Below, piece by piece: positions 13,901 to 24,742 of a stretch of DNA of 64,000 nt. The notes beneath the pieces are model-generated. The model saw only the letters and a list, made by a program, of their open reading frames with translations. It made no database searches and had not been told where the DNA came from. Position numbers and translations under genes: made by a program. The stretch is taken from assembly GCF_032118995.1 (NCBI RefSeq), contig NC_092656.1, positions 12,272,761 through 12,336,760 on the forward strand. Reading direction: 5' to 3'. The stretch comes from Asterias amurensis. Lineage: Eukaryota > Echinodermata > Asteroidea > Forcipulatida > Asteriidae. The first letter of the stretch is position 1, and every line of letters begins with the position of its first letter.

Positions 13901-16900
13901 GAAGTGCCATAGTTTTCGAGAAAGGAGTAATTTTCCACGAATTTGATTTCGAGACCTCAGATTTAGAATTTGAGGTCTCGAGATCAACCATCTATTAAAC
14001 GCACACAACTTCGTGTGACAAGGGTGTTTTTCTTCTTTCATTATTTTCTCGCAACTTCGACGACCAAATGAGCTCAAATTTTCACACAGGTTTTTTATTT
14101 ATTGCATATGTTGAGATACACCAAGTGAGAAGACTTGTGTTTGACAATTACCAATAGTGTGCACTGTCTTTAAGCAGCTCTATTGGGCCACACCACAAGG
14201 ATGTGGTTAAGGAAAAACTATGGATAAGTATTCACGTTGAAAAAAGGGAAACCTACTTTGTACACCTTCCGACGCTCCCGTCCCATTTGCGACAGTCGTA
14301 GGATGATGTGATGACTTTCGATGGTGGACACTCCTGTCTAAAACAATAAACCAACAGAAAACAGCATTGGTAAAATCACAACGAGGAACTATAATGGTGC
14401 TATTCTATTACACACGAATCATTGGTGTACAGTTTGTACACCTAGCCGAAGAGAAGCAGTTAATGGTTACTTGTCGGTTCATTGGCGTTAGTGTACATTA
14501 TTGGTGGTAACACAACATACTTTAAAGAGACCAATAAAACTTCTCAATTCTGTAAGATAGGCGTGGGCAGCTATCACAATTTACAACCAGACTAGTCGGG
14601 CTCCTTAGTCTTCGACACTAGTCGCACTAGACGGGCCACTCGGGGGTCATTGACTTTTCTCTGATGGTCGGGACCAGTGGGGGTAACAACAATAGCCTCG
14701 GCCAAAGGCTATGTGACGTTCTTTCGGCATCCCATAGGATTCGGAGGTTTTTGTTGTGAACTAGTTTATACAATCTTACAGGAAGTGGTATACTTCCGGA
14801 TTTAATTGAGTCAGATGACCACAAGGGGAAACCTGTCTGGGACAAAAAGTCATGCAAAATTAGGTCAGAAACCAATTTTTTTCCCCCACGCAAAATGTCT
14901 CCAACTTGAATATTTCATTTCAAAAGGTGGTAGTGTTTTTGAGATTTTGCGGAAAATCTGGAGCGGTTATGTCCATCACGCAGGAAGAACAATCTGCGAT
15001 TTGGATACATACTATCTGAGAAGTGTAACTGTCAGTAACGCTTCTCAGATTCAATTTTGGAGGGAAATCATTTTTTTTCTTTTTCCATAACCGCCGTACT
15101 TCAAGGTGAAAAGTTTCACAAAATGCGTTATTATATAGGCCTATACTGTACCAATGAGTTTTTATCGCGCCTTGCTTACACGGTCATTTCCAAACTTATA
15201 CAGGCCCTTTAAGTTTAAGCTAACATTTCAAACACGGATTAAAGGCAGTGGACACTATTGCTAATTACTCGAAATAATTATTAGCATAAAACGTTTCTTG
15301 GTGACGAGTAATGGGGAGAGGTTGGTGGTATAAAACATTGTGAGAAACGGCTCCCTCTGAAGTGCCATAGTTTTCGAGAAAGAAGTAATTTTCCACGAAT
15401 TTGATTTCGAGACCTCAGATTTAGAACTTGAGGTCTCGAAATCAATCGTCTAAACGCACACAACTTCGACGACTTCGTGTGACAAGAGTGTTTTGTTTCT
15501 TTCATTATTATCTCGCAAGTTTGATGACCGATTGAGCTCAGATTTTCACAGGTCTGTTATTTTATGCATATGTTGAGATACACCAACTGTGAAGACTAGT
15601 CTTTGACAATACCAATAGTGTCCACTGCCTTTAAGCATGCTTTAATGTACATTTTGCAACAGATCGTTGACACAGTGAGGACATTGGTCTAGATTGTTGT
15701 CCGGTCTCAGAAACAACACTTCCCTTCCTCCGGCAATAAGGAACGTCTTAATCAAGCGTCAGTGGTTTCAAGTTATTCCCCCGTTCAAAACATCGAACAT
15801 CGAACAGTATAGTTCCGTCCACGCGCTCCTTTGTCATAAGGATTCTCTCCATGGAGAACGCCTGGAAACGGTTGCATGTAAGTTGCCTCGTGTCTCCATG
15901 GTCAGTATCCTTTCACATTTGAATGTTCACATTTTATACTGGGTGCGTTCGTTTAGCTTCCCCGGGTCGACCCCGGTGTGTGGCGTTTTCTTTTTCCAGG
16001 ACGAACGTGTTCAGATAATTACCCACGTTCGTCTTGGGGAAAAAAAACCGCCACACACCAGGGTCGACCCAGGGAAGCTAAACGAACGCACCCTATGCCT
16101 GGGGATCGTCAACGCATTTTCTGAAAATTGCTCGTGATGGTCATGATGCAGCATGCACTGCAGTTGGTTGCCTAAAAGTTGACGGCAAAATAATAAACTC
16201 AACAGAGACTGTGGCCCCCCGTTTACCAGCAGTGGCCGATTGCAGGGATTGGTGGGAGTCTTCTAGGCTGGCAGTTCCATAAGTGTGCATTCAATAATGT
16301 GCATCCGACTCGTATCAGAGGGGGCTAAAGAAGAAAATTCAGACGAATCACACCACCCTTTTCTTTAAATAACACACACCATCGACGCTCGATTAGCTAA
16401 CAACATTCTCTCTTCCCCCTAATAAACCCCAATCCCCGGCCACCCATCACATAGCTCCCCAGAGCTCGCCAATCTCCCTTTTCACTTCATTAACTCTGTT
16501 TGTGTAGTCAAGGGCTCTCAGAAAAGCAAACTTAATCACTGTAGGCCTACTAGCCAAGAACCCAATGGGAAGAGAAGACAAAGAAGGAAGTTCCAATTTT
16601 ATATGTGGTTGTGGGAGGAAAACCCAAAATAATTATTTCCAGCGAAAACCCGCACAGTCAGGTAGGGACTGAACACTCAATCAACCTAGTGCCCCTAATA
16701 GACAGCGAGACTCGAACCAGGGTCCTCTTACTCTATGGTCCTAGGTAGAGGTGGAAGGCGAGGAAAGATACCACTACGCCAACCCGACCACCGCTCTTGA
16801 AGTTAAAGGCAGTGGACACTATTGGTAATTACTCAACAAAGTTATTAGCAAAAAACCTTAATTGGTACCGAGTAATGGGGAGAGGTTGATAGTATAAAAC

Positions 16901-18344
16901 ATTGTGGGAAACGGCTCCCTCTGAAGTGACATAGCTTTCGAGAAAGAAGTAATTTTCCACGAATTTGATTTCGAGACCTCAGAATTAGATTTTGAGGTCT
17001 CGAAATCAAACATCTGAATACACAACTGCATAAGCTCCATGGTGTGACAAGGTTGTTTTTTCTTATATTATTATCTCGCAACTTCGACGACCAATATTGA
17101 GCTCAAATTTTCACAGGTTTGTTATGTTGTGCATTGTTGAGATACACCAAGTGGGATGACTGGTCTTTGACAATATTACCAATAGTGTTCAGTGTCTTTC
17201 TGTAAAAAGGGGGTCTACCGCAAGCCAAAAATCGGCAGTAATCTCGTACTGGTGATGCGTGCACATAACACAGTTAACAGATTATTGGACCCAATTTGGG
17301 TTTTGTTACAGACACATTTCTGATTGGTTCATTTCTAATTCAAAGCGGAAGTTTTCTTAAATTGGTCCCGTAATTTGTTTCCCTGATGCAGAACAGATCT
17401 CCCATCTCTCCGCGAGATCTAAAGAAAACCCGGTGCTGACTTTTGACACTGGGGTTGCATCTAGGGTCCATTGACAAGGTACGTAACCATTACGCTACAG
17501 CACCCAATGTGCATCGCAGCTGTTACTCCGGGGTTCGCCAATTTGGGGGTATAAGGCGGTGGTCGGGGAGACCGCCTTGTAAAACGATACCTTCTTCAAA
17601 TTGCGCATCTGAAAAAAAGTACAGCACTAAAAATAGACATCTAATATACATTTTATCTGATGGGAAAGTTTTCTGGGAAAATAAGAAGAGCGCATAGTGT
17701 GAGTGACTGAAACTTTCTATCAGAAAGTTAACATATTTTTAACACCCGAATGTACAATTGTTATATTATTTGTATTATTATCTCCCAACTCCAATGATCA
17801 ATTGAGCTCAAATTTTCACAGGTTTGTTATTGTATGCATGTACACCGTGAGAACACTGGTCTTTCACAATTACCAATAGTGTACCTTCCCTTTATTGGAG
17901 GTAGAAATAGAAAACAGTGAACTACAATCGATGGAAATAAGTTACGAGTTTCGCATTACTTTACTTTACTGAAAGGAAAGTAAGTGCCTTCATTTTGGTT
18001 CACAAGCCTTGACTTTAAAATAGCAGTGTCAAGATCTTTGAGATGTCTTCTGACTTCTTAAAATTGGTTTCTCGAGTCATTCCAAATACGATTCTGCATA
18101 TCTAGGTCATTCAGAAATCTCACGTGCTCGCTGTGTGTGTGTGAGTTTGGTAACAATGATTACTTACCCAAGCTCTTGTGTTGCAGTTCCACGCCTTGCG
18201 AAGATTGTCATCAAACATAAAATAATTTGCAGGGAGCCACTTAAAGTCCACTGCCTGTGTTGAAACACAGTAAGCTGTGGTGAGAAGATCAGCTTCTGTG
18301 ACTGTGTCATTCTGGGACGGTGTGAAGCGGTACTCATTCAGTAA
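4736..18344 (-). CDS. CCBE1: CCBE1-like collagen and calcium-binding EGF protein (5' end missing)
   Basis: Nine phase-compatible exons decode 498 residues plus stop; the start and signal peptide were not found. Exons, 5' to 3' on the minus strand: 18344-18168, 14333-14257, 12563-12511, 12043-11909, 10842-10696, 7578-6974, 6680-6654, 5750-5715, 4975-4736. Order of domains: a novel N-terminal segment; a Cys-rich region (ECPPSK...CTKKTCCSGY) matching the CCBE1 N-terminus; an EGF module ([18 protein letters not shown]); a calcium-binding EGF module starting [12 protein letters not shown]; about 50 Gly-X-Y triplets with one Cys-containing interruption; then a helical tail ([19 protein letters not shown]) like the vertebrate C-terminus. 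In vertebrates CCBE1 is secreted to the extracellular matrix and supports ADAMTS3 processing of VEGF-C; a role here is inferred only. The segment that carries a Cys-Cys/coiled-coil exon in human (TCCATCKEF) was not found between 7.58 and 10.70 kb, but the direct junction keeps frame. The identification is strong; the exact 5' end is uncertain. Confidence 0.88.
5227..5600. mobile_element. MITE family C copy 1
   Basis: Starts TTAAAGCAATCGCACAACAT; interior GGGAGAAAATAACGGGAAAA and a CGATATCGGGAA hairpin; ends TTCAATGGCTTTA. Related in design to family A but distinct. Confidence 0.7.
5715..5750 (-). CDS. CCBE1: CCBE1-like micro-exon h (collagen)
   Basis: 36 nt between CTCTTTAG and GTAAGA, encoding [12 protein letters not shown], four Gly-X-Y triplets in phase 0. 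Confidence 0.85.
5949..6306. mobile_element. MITE family A (5' TIR eroded)
   Basis: Carries the family core (ACGAGTAATGGGGAGA, CGAGACCTCAGATTTAGA, a 20-bp inner hairpin GATTTCGAGACCTC.../GAGGTCTCGAAATC) and a right end close to CAATAGTGTCCAGTGTCTTAA. Lies in a CCBE1 intron. Confidence 0.75.
6654..6680 (-). CDS. CCBE1: CCBE1-like micro-exon g (collagen)
   Basis: 27 nt between TTTTGCAG and GTAAGTG, encoding [10 protein letters not shown] whole number of Gly-X-Y triplets in phase 0, as is typical of collagen micro-exons. Confidence 0.85.
6974..7578 (-). CDS. CCBE1: CCBE1-like exon f, main collagen helix
   Basis: 605 nt. After a linker ([17 protein letters not shown]) come two Gly-X-Y blocks of about 27 and 14 triplets, split by the non-collagen interruption [15 protein letters not shown]. 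It ends in a second interruption ([20 protein letters not shown]) before a GTAGGG donor. Human CCBE1 also has an interruption at this point. The acceptor chosen (TTTTAG at 7579-7581) is phase-compatible with exon e; an alternative acceptor lies near 7532. Confidence 0.85.
8729..9118. mobile_element. MITE family A, inserted inside another repeat
   Basis: TTAA-flanked; interrupts an older repeat at 8568-8728 that resumes at 9119 (GCAGCTCTATGAAACTTGG). Confidence 0.8.
10077..10629. mobile_element. MITE family A carrying a nested foldback element
   Basis: Family A ends (TTAAAGACAATGGACACTATTGG ... GTGTCCAGTACCTGTAA) are split after AAAGACCAG by a 167-bp insert at 10117-10283. Confidence 0.8.
10117..10283. 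mobile_element. Nested foldback element (GGGTCGATTTCACAAAG ends)
   Basis: Inverted ends GGGTCGATTTCACAAAG / CTTTGTGAAATCGAC-like, flanked by CAG on both sides (apparent 3-bp duplication). The interior is palindromic around AGTTAGGACGAGTAACTCGTCC. A relative lies at 2144-2289. Confidence 0.65.
10696..10842 (-). CDS. CCBE1: CCBE1-like exon e, calcium-binding EGF module
   Basis: 147 nt, phase 1-1. Starts [18 protein letters not shown] and continues [20 protein letters not shown]. The D-V-N-E-C start, an Asn after the third Cys and the SFYC aromatic are the standard calcium-binding EGF signature. Confidence 0.92.
11117..11502. mobile_element. MITE family A with flanking 45-bp direct repeat
   Basis: Full-length copy with TTAA ends. 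The 45 bp at 11076-11120 is repeated exactly at 11499-11543, immediately after the element. Confidence 0.85.
11909..12043 (-). CDS. CCBE1: CCBE1-like exon d, first EGF module
   Basis: 135 nt, phase 1-1. Encodes [19 protein letters not shown] and [10 protein letters not shown], very close to human [20 protein letters not shown]. The six-cysteine EGF pattern is completed by PYC at the exon end. Confidence 0.92.
12126..12452. repeat. TTG/TGC trinucleotide-rich tract in a CCBE1 intron
   Basis: Imperfect GTTGTTGCTG-type triplets over about 320 bp between exons c and d. Confidence 0.8.
12511..12563 (-). CDS. CCBE1: CCBE1-like exon c
   Basis: 53 nt between CCTCCGCAG and GTAAG. It encodes [17 protein letters not shown], matching human KKCCKGYKFVLGQCIPE. 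The reading frame joins exons b and d exactly. Confidence 0.9.
13781..14173. mobile_element. MITE family A
   Basis: TTAA-flanked; sits in CCBE1 intron sequence inside an older repeat (ACTGGTATCCTGCC ... GCAGCTCTATTGGGCC). Confidence 0.8.
14257..14333 (-). CDS. CCBE1: CCBE1-like exon b
   Basis: 77 nt between an ACAG acceptor and a GTAGGT donor, phase 0 to phase 2. It encodes [14 protein letters not shown] then [12 protein letters not shown], aligning with the human ICSESKIATTKYPC region. Confidence 0.85.
15239..15634. mobile_element. MITE family A
   Basis: TTAA-flanked full-length copy, both terminal repeats well kept (AAAGGCAGTGGACACTATTG / GTGTCCACTGCCTTTAA). Confidence 0.85.
15941..16094. 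mobile_element. Foldback element, GGGTGCGTTCGTTTAGC ends
   Basis: Arms GGGTGCGTTCGTTTAGCTTC and GAAGCTAAACGAACGCACCC with an almost continuous palindromic interior (GTGTGTGGCG ... CGCCACACAC). The same end occurs at 2090-2107. Confidence 0.75.
16505..16802. mobile_element. SINE-like family D copy 1
   Basis: Shares AAAGCAAACTTAATCACTGT, AGCCAAGAACCCAATGG and a reversed B box GACTCGAACCAGGGTCC with the copies at 27440 and 31944. Confidence 0.6.
16803..17199. mobile_element. MITE family A
   Basis: Left end intact at TTAA, right end diverged (AGTGTTCAGTGTCTTT). Directly abuts a SINE-like repeat at 16505-16802. Confidence 0.8.
17757..17895. mobile_element. MITE family A fragment
   Basis: Only the right third is present (GAGCTCAAATTTTCACAGGT ... 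ACCAATAGTGTACC). Confidence 0.65.
18168..18344 (-). CDS. CCBE1: CCBE1-like exon a (N-terminal segment)
   Basis: Open frame of 59 codons ending WNCNTRAW before a GTAAGT donor, phase 0. The next exon begins ECPPSK in phase 0. The acceptor used here is the CTTTAG just after an in-frame TAG. A second possible acceptor (AACACAG, exon end 18254) would give a shorter 29-codon exon. It has no obvious counterpart in human CCBE1, so it could be a lineage-specific N-terminal extension. The signal-peptide exon must lie further upstream (above 18.4 kb). Confidence 0.55.
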
Positions 18345-18928
18345 CTAAAGTTCGCGATAAATTGTCCACAACCCGTTAAATAGGGATGTTATGTGACTGT
18401 TAAAGATAACTAAGATGACAGGCTGTGCGTGCTCATCATGTGTGTTTAGTAGGAGTCCGTACAGTTCCTCCAAGCTGGGTAGCAAAGGCGAAACGCGTGC
18501 GCCGTGAATTTGTCAATGACCACGGGGGACTGGGGACCTCCTGTGTGCGCCTTCGTCGGTGACACCGATCAACTGAAGGGGTGGGGATCAAGCTACAAGC
18601 ACAATTTCATGAGGGGAAATATTTACACGAGGGGTTGTAGGTTTACATAATGAGTGTTCAGTGGCGCTGTTGCAACCCACCGCTACGCTACACTGATACG
18701 AGACAATTAACGTTGTGCATGCGGCTGTCATCCAGCATGTTTTACGGGTTAAATTCCCAGCTGTCACATGGGTGTCTCGCCGCACGCTGTAGGGTCCCTG
18801 AGCAAAATGTGGATGAGGGGTTACCATCAGGTCATCTATGGTCAAACACATTCGCTCTGGATAGGTTATCAATAAATGTGTTAAGAAATCCCAGTGTTAC
18901 GTATAGGTGGTGAACACACTGAACCCAA

Positions 18929-18951
18929 GGCCCCCCCCCCCCCCCCCCCCC
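18929..18951. repeat. Poly-C tract
   Basis: Some 20 consecutive C within an otherwise unremarkable stretch. Confidence 0.85.
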
Positions 18952-20239
18952 GCCATGCGAGAGGGGTGGTAACAGGTGTTTACCCCCGTTGCTCTCTGGT
19001 GAGAGATTGCAAACCGACACCTCCATGCGTCCCACACCAAGGAGGGAAGACTGAAACTCTTGCACTAAATTTGTTGGAAACACGGATATATTGAATTTAG
19101 AAAACCTGTGGTTATCGAGCAACTATAATAATGTACGGGCATAAACAGGTTAATTCCGGTCAACAAACAAACCCAAACATCGCATATTTTTAGGATAAAA
19201 AAGAGAACGATGCAGAGAGGTGGAAGGTTCTACACCAAACACCAATGGTTGAAGAAATGTGCCCTCATGCTGAGATCTAGAATACAGAAGAGGCTAGAAC
19301 ATAAGCGATTCCATGTATTATTTAACAACTTCCTCCACTTACAGTCACTGGGAAATCCCAACCCATCGCACTACCTTGGGACAAAATGTTTGCAGGTGGT
19401 TGTACTTCCTATCCATGCGACCGTGTAACCTTTTCAACCATCATAACAAAACTGCTTGATTTCAAAGCTTATTATTCTTCTTGGCGGGAAATCTTTCTGC
19501 GCACTTGTTGTTCTTCATGACCCACAAAACCAAGAAATAAACCACAGGGACATTGAATGTGTAAGTTAAAAACAAGAGTACAAAAAAAAGAAGAGCAAGG
19601 GTCTACATGTTGTGGTCCTCCTTGGTCTGTTTTTACATAGGCCGATAACAGATGTTTATTCAACAAACCGAAGAAAGATGTGGAAACGTTCTCCTCTGTG
19701 GCTGTTAAAAGCATGGATGTATAGAAACATCCAGCAATTAACGTTGGAAACCTCTCATTTGATGCTATAAATCATCTCCTTAATCTTGATTGAAACTGTC
19801 GAGGAAATGAATACACGTAATAGGAAAAACAAATCAGACAAACGAGCAGTGGAACGTGAGGCATTGAACGACGAAGCACTGTGTTTTTGCATCCGCACGC
19901 CTATTCTCGCCCGCTCGGTGAACTTCCCGTCTCGTTGCAAGAGGGTCGTGGTCCAACATTGACCTTCTTGTTTTTACAGAACTCAGTCAATGACTTCCGC
20001 CAACGCCCCAAATTACGTTTGAAGGACTGATAGAAATAATTTATTGCAGGACACGAGTATAAAACCTTGACTTTTTATGTCCTTTTTGAGACAACTCTTT
20101 AGCTGAAGGTTGTTGAATAGTATTGTTCGAAGGTTAAGGTCAGGGGAAGACTGTGACGTATAGGCTTGATTCTTGATTCATTCTTCGTTTGTTTTGGTTT
20201 TATCTTCCAATCCTTTATGTGTACTATCAATCCATCCCT

Positions 20240-20900
20240 GTTGACGTCATGGCCACCCCAGCCCTTCAAATCCAGTCTACCCAACCCACTCAAATCCCTC
20301 CACATCGACATCAACTTGAATACCCCTTTACCAAGTACTTTGCAAACCCATCCTGCCCACTTTTAAATCCCTCCTCATACCCAAGAAGCCCCTTCGAATC
20401 CCTCTACCCACCTTAAAATCCCTCGTCTTACCAACCGTCTTCAGTGCATCCCCTTCCCCACAATCAAACCCCTCCTCTACCCACCTCAAATCATCCGTGT
20501 CGCCTCCCTCGTCTACCAACCATCTTCAGTGCCCTCCCCTTCCTCACATTCAAACCCCTGCCCACCCACCTTCCAATCCCTTCCCCACCTACAATTCCCT
20601 GAAAACGTCTCCCCCTTCCCCACCTTCAAATCCCTCGTCTCCGTCTTCAGTGCCCCTCCCCCCTTCACAATCTTCAAACCCCTCTTCCATCCATTTCCAA
20701 TCCGTCTACTCACATACAATTCCCTCCCCTACTCGCCATCTTTAAGTCCCCCTTCCCAACCTTCAACCCCTCTAGACTCGCCTACAACCCCCCCCCCTCT
20801 CGCCATCTTAAAGTATTGCCCACCTTCAAAACCCTCCTCCAGTCTCGTTGAAATTCCTCCACCCACATTCAAAATCATTTCTCGACCAATCCCTCCAGTA
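20240..20900. repeat. C-rich, strand-asymmetric degenerate minisatellite
   Basis: Pyrimidine-rich with recurring TCTTCAGTGC and TTCAAACCCCT / TTCAAATCCCT at about 90-125 bp spacing (20435, 20524, 20645). No gene; its long frames on both strands reflect composition. Confidence 0.7.
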
Positions 20901-22941
20901 TCTTCTTTCACCCCATCTACAGTTGGTGCATATTTTTCCCAATATAGATAGACACACTTTATATGTACATGTTTCTTCGGTTTGCTCCTTTGACGCATGC
21001 ATGGCACACATTATTCTACTTCCAAATACGTCGTCTTGAAGGTCAGTTCACAGCATTGCCATTCGTATTATTTTTCTTCCCCGGCTCATGTAGTCTGAAA
21101 ATTCAAAAATAACCAGTTTGATTTCTTCACCCACCCTCAAACTAACACTGACATTCACCTCAACTCTATTGACCTGCATAAACGTGAATCACCCACAAGT
21201 GTTGAAACATGTTCTCTTGAGCTGTTTGCCCCATTTCATATTACTTATTCATTTAATTAGACAGTCAGCAGACCATGGATAGCGATGGTGGGGGAGGGGG
21301 GATTTCCGTCCCAACCCTCTAAAGCACAGGCAACATCTTTAAACGCCCACTCAGTTACATCACCCCTAAAATACCAATCATCAGTTCTAAGCTAAATCAG
21401 TCTTTAAGTGCAAGAAAGTCTTGAACGCATTTACCGCCAGTAACTATTAATATTTTGACAAACTATAGGTCATCGGAAAGGTCATTGAAAACTGATTAAA
21501 CGTTTCACAAATGAACTCAATTTGACCTTGTCTTTCCGCTCAAACGAGAAGTTTAAAATTTTAAATTTCGTATCACTCTTTCACAAAACACTTTATCGAG
21601 AAAAATGACACCTGCATGTATTTACGTAAAACTTTAAAACCCCCATACAAACGTTTATGTTTCCGATTGTTAGGTGACAAACACTTGAACCCAGCTGGTT
21701 GGTTTTCCCCCTTCTTTTCGATTATTTCAAATTCATAAATACCCCAGACAGTTTCGCTATTCCTATTGGTGGAGAGCGCATCACGTGGGTGTGTATAAAC
21801 CTTTATGACCAGTAAAAAGTGTTCAAACATGGGCGTAACACGCGAGCTTGCACCTGTGCTTTCAAGACAGTTTATTCATTCCTATTGGTCGAGAGCAACG
21901 ACCAAGACAGTTGTGCCACATCACGCGATACGCGCGACGCGCACAGCATTCCCTTATAAGGAGTTGTTTACCCGAGGGCCTTGACTGGGCCTTACCATTT
22001 CATAGCTGGAGGGATGTTGTGTTGAAAGAAATCATTGAAAAGTTCTAATTTTTGCATTTATTTTACTTTTGACCAAAAAGTGTTGATTGTTTTGACCGAC
22101 TTCGTCTCGGTAAAATTATCAAGAACCAGGCCTCGTTGGGTTTAAACCACTAGTGGAAAACCTCTTCACCACACATTGATTCCCTTATTATTAGAAACTC
22201 ATATTATCGTTAAATGACGGCATCGGAATTCTTTGAGTATTTTCATTCAAAGTATTGACTGACTTCAACTGTATTTTATTAGCAAACAGCAAGTGAAAAA
22301 CAAGACCTAAAACACATTGAATCTTTATCACAATTATATGACTCCAAGTCAAGTCAAAATTACCATCTCAAACACCGCTTGAGACTTATAAAGAAATTGT
22401 ATCATAAATAAATCATTGCATAAAATTATAAGTCTGGACAGAAAGACTCTATAAAATCCTGGAGTGGATTAGTAAGCTGTTACTAAATATGGAAAACGCT
22501 TTCTTATTTCCATTATTGATATTACAAGAAGATAATGATTGTTCCTGCAGATTACCAGTCAAAATTTCCTTAGTCTGCTCCTAAACCCTGACTTCTGACA
22601 GATCAGTTGAAAACAAACTTTATTAGTAAACCACGGGTGCGAGTCATTACTAACGAACAAGTCTGAAACTTAGATACAAATTCAAAGATAATGTTGAAAT
22701 GATGGCATATCTACTGTTTGGTAACCCCTGGGGTTGTAGGAGCTTTTGGAAACAGTATTCAAAGCACCAGAGAAGTAGACCAATGAGCAGGATTTCTTCA
22801 TTTGTGGAAAAAAATTATTGTCTGATTTTCACCCAAAATGGTTTTATCCACCAGATTTTTACTATAGTTATTCTAATGACCCATACCATGCAAAGTTGCA
22901 AACATCACTTCAATTTGTAAATAGTTGAGTGTGGGTCCACA

Positions 22942-23065
22942 TAGTCTTGGTGCAAGACGTTTCTCGTGTGAGTGGACTAAGTCAGGTGAGTCGGTGCGGG
23001 CGCTGTTGGTGAATTGGCCGCGGTGTGCGTGAAAGGAAAACGAGAAACGTCTTGCACCAAGACTA
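22942..23065. mobile_element. Mutator-like MITE with 9-bp duplication
   Basis: 124 bp with 26-bp perfect terminal repeats beginning TAGTCTTGGTGCAAGACGTT, flanked by GGGTCCACA on both sides (22933-22941, 23066-23074). Confidence 0.75.
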
Positions 23066-23577
23066 GGGTCCACAGAAGTTTTATAAAAGTGAAAATGGTA
23101 TAAATGTGACTTTTGATGACGACACACAAGAAATCCTTTTGATTTCAACGCGTTCCTTTTACAAATTGAATCAAATTCAATTTGACATACACTTTCACTC
23201 ATTCATGTGCATTTTTTAACACATAGTGTCAGATTATTCAAACACTCGAATTCAACAACATCTATAGCTAAAACTCTACGAATTCTAAAACATCACCAAG
23301 TAAGTTGAACTGGTAAATTTTCAGACACAGGGGGCCAATTTCAGAAAAAAAATTCCTCAAGCACGAAAATAGCTTGCTTATTTTACACATGTTACTGGCC
23401 AAATGTCATGCTACAATGTACATGTATATACATTGCGTGTGACTGGTATTTAGCTGTTGTTTGAGCGGTGTTTTGGCTGGTAATATGATTTTACTAAGCA
23501 ATAATTTGTTTGCTTAAGCAAAAGTTTTTGCTTAGCAACTCTGTAAAATTGGGCCCATGTGACAGCAGACTTGTTTG

Positions 23578-23873
23578 GTAATAACTTTTCATTGTTCCCT
23601 CTGAGGTAACATAGTTTTTGAGAAAGAAGTAATTTCTCACTAAACTATTTTAACTTGACTTTAAGACCTCAGAATTTCAAATTGATTTTAAAGTCTTGAA
23701 AATCAAACATCTGAAAGCACACAAGGGCGTTTTTTTCTTCCATTATTCTCTCACACATTCGATAACCAATTCAGCTCAAATTTTCACAGGTTTGTTATTT
23801 TATCCATATGTTGAGATACACCAAGTTAGAAGACTGGTCTTTGACAATTACCAATAGTGTCCAGTGTCTTTAA
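23578..23873. mobile_element. MITE family A, 5'-truncated
   Basis: The right two-thirds of family A, ending CAATAGTGTCCAGTGTCTTTAA, embedded in a repeat that starts GGGGGCCAATTTCAG at 23331 and resumes at 23874. Confidence 0.7.
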
Positions 23874-24742
23874 CAAGTTGTTGTGCTTTATGAAATTGGG
23901 CCCATGTCTGAATATAACTCAAAACACTTATTTAGCACCTGACTTTTATTTTATTTTATAGGTTTTACATAAAGACAAAAACAACAAAAACCTGGCTGCA
24001 TTTCTTCGTGGATTTGTCTCTTGGCATATTAGATATATATAAATTAGATTATATAAATTGCACATTACTGTTTGGGAAAAAAAAAATCTCCAAGAGTTCT
24101 GTTATGACAAGGAAGACATAAACAAAAAGGTGGATTAACAAAAAATAATTCATAAAGTTTGAGAGAAGAACAACCAGTTATTCTAAAAGCCTTCTTGGAG
24201 TTGGATTTGAATGTCTCGTACAATTACTTGGTTATTAGGCACAAGTTACAGCTTACAGTTGAGTTCCTCAGACTATAGACGATGTGACCTCTGACGTCAC
24301 TCGAAAACCATAACATGATTCACGCACATACCGCCGGGCAAATTTTTTGTGTTTTGGCTGCCAGCTAGAAAGTGTATGCAATCTTACCATGACTACGCGT
24401 CTTTTTGCCCAGACGTTTACAGTGTTTTTTTCAACAGAGGGCAGATTGAATGTAAACATAGGTCACATCATTTACGTATAGAGATGGTTGCTATATCAAA
24501 AGTTTCTGGGCTTTTTAAAAGCACCAGGAGATGAGCAAACCATGGTTACCATTATGCCATACACATTCATTCAGAACTGTGTACTGGTGTTAACCGTCTC
24601 TTACAAAACTAAGCAAACACTTGACCATAATCATGTGTCATAGCAACTGTCTCTATTGTCTGAGGAATTTGAACTTATGCAGTGACTTGTCATCCAGCAA
24701 GTCATTGTACCAGAAATTTTTCAAATCTAACTTGCAAATGGC

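Noticed and set aside
19755..19940. Minus frame with a hydrophobic stretch (LSDLFFLLRVF) as a CCBE1 signal-peptide exon
   Set aside because: The hydrophobic run is too far from the start and no good GT donor follows in a suitable phase.
20497..20951. Pro/Ser-rich frame up to 140 codons
   Set aside because: Low-complexity C-rich repeat; open in several frames and on both strands.
21573..21830. 85-codon minus frame as a possible CCBE1 first exon
   Set aside because: No signal peptide, no compatible donor and no recognisable similarity.
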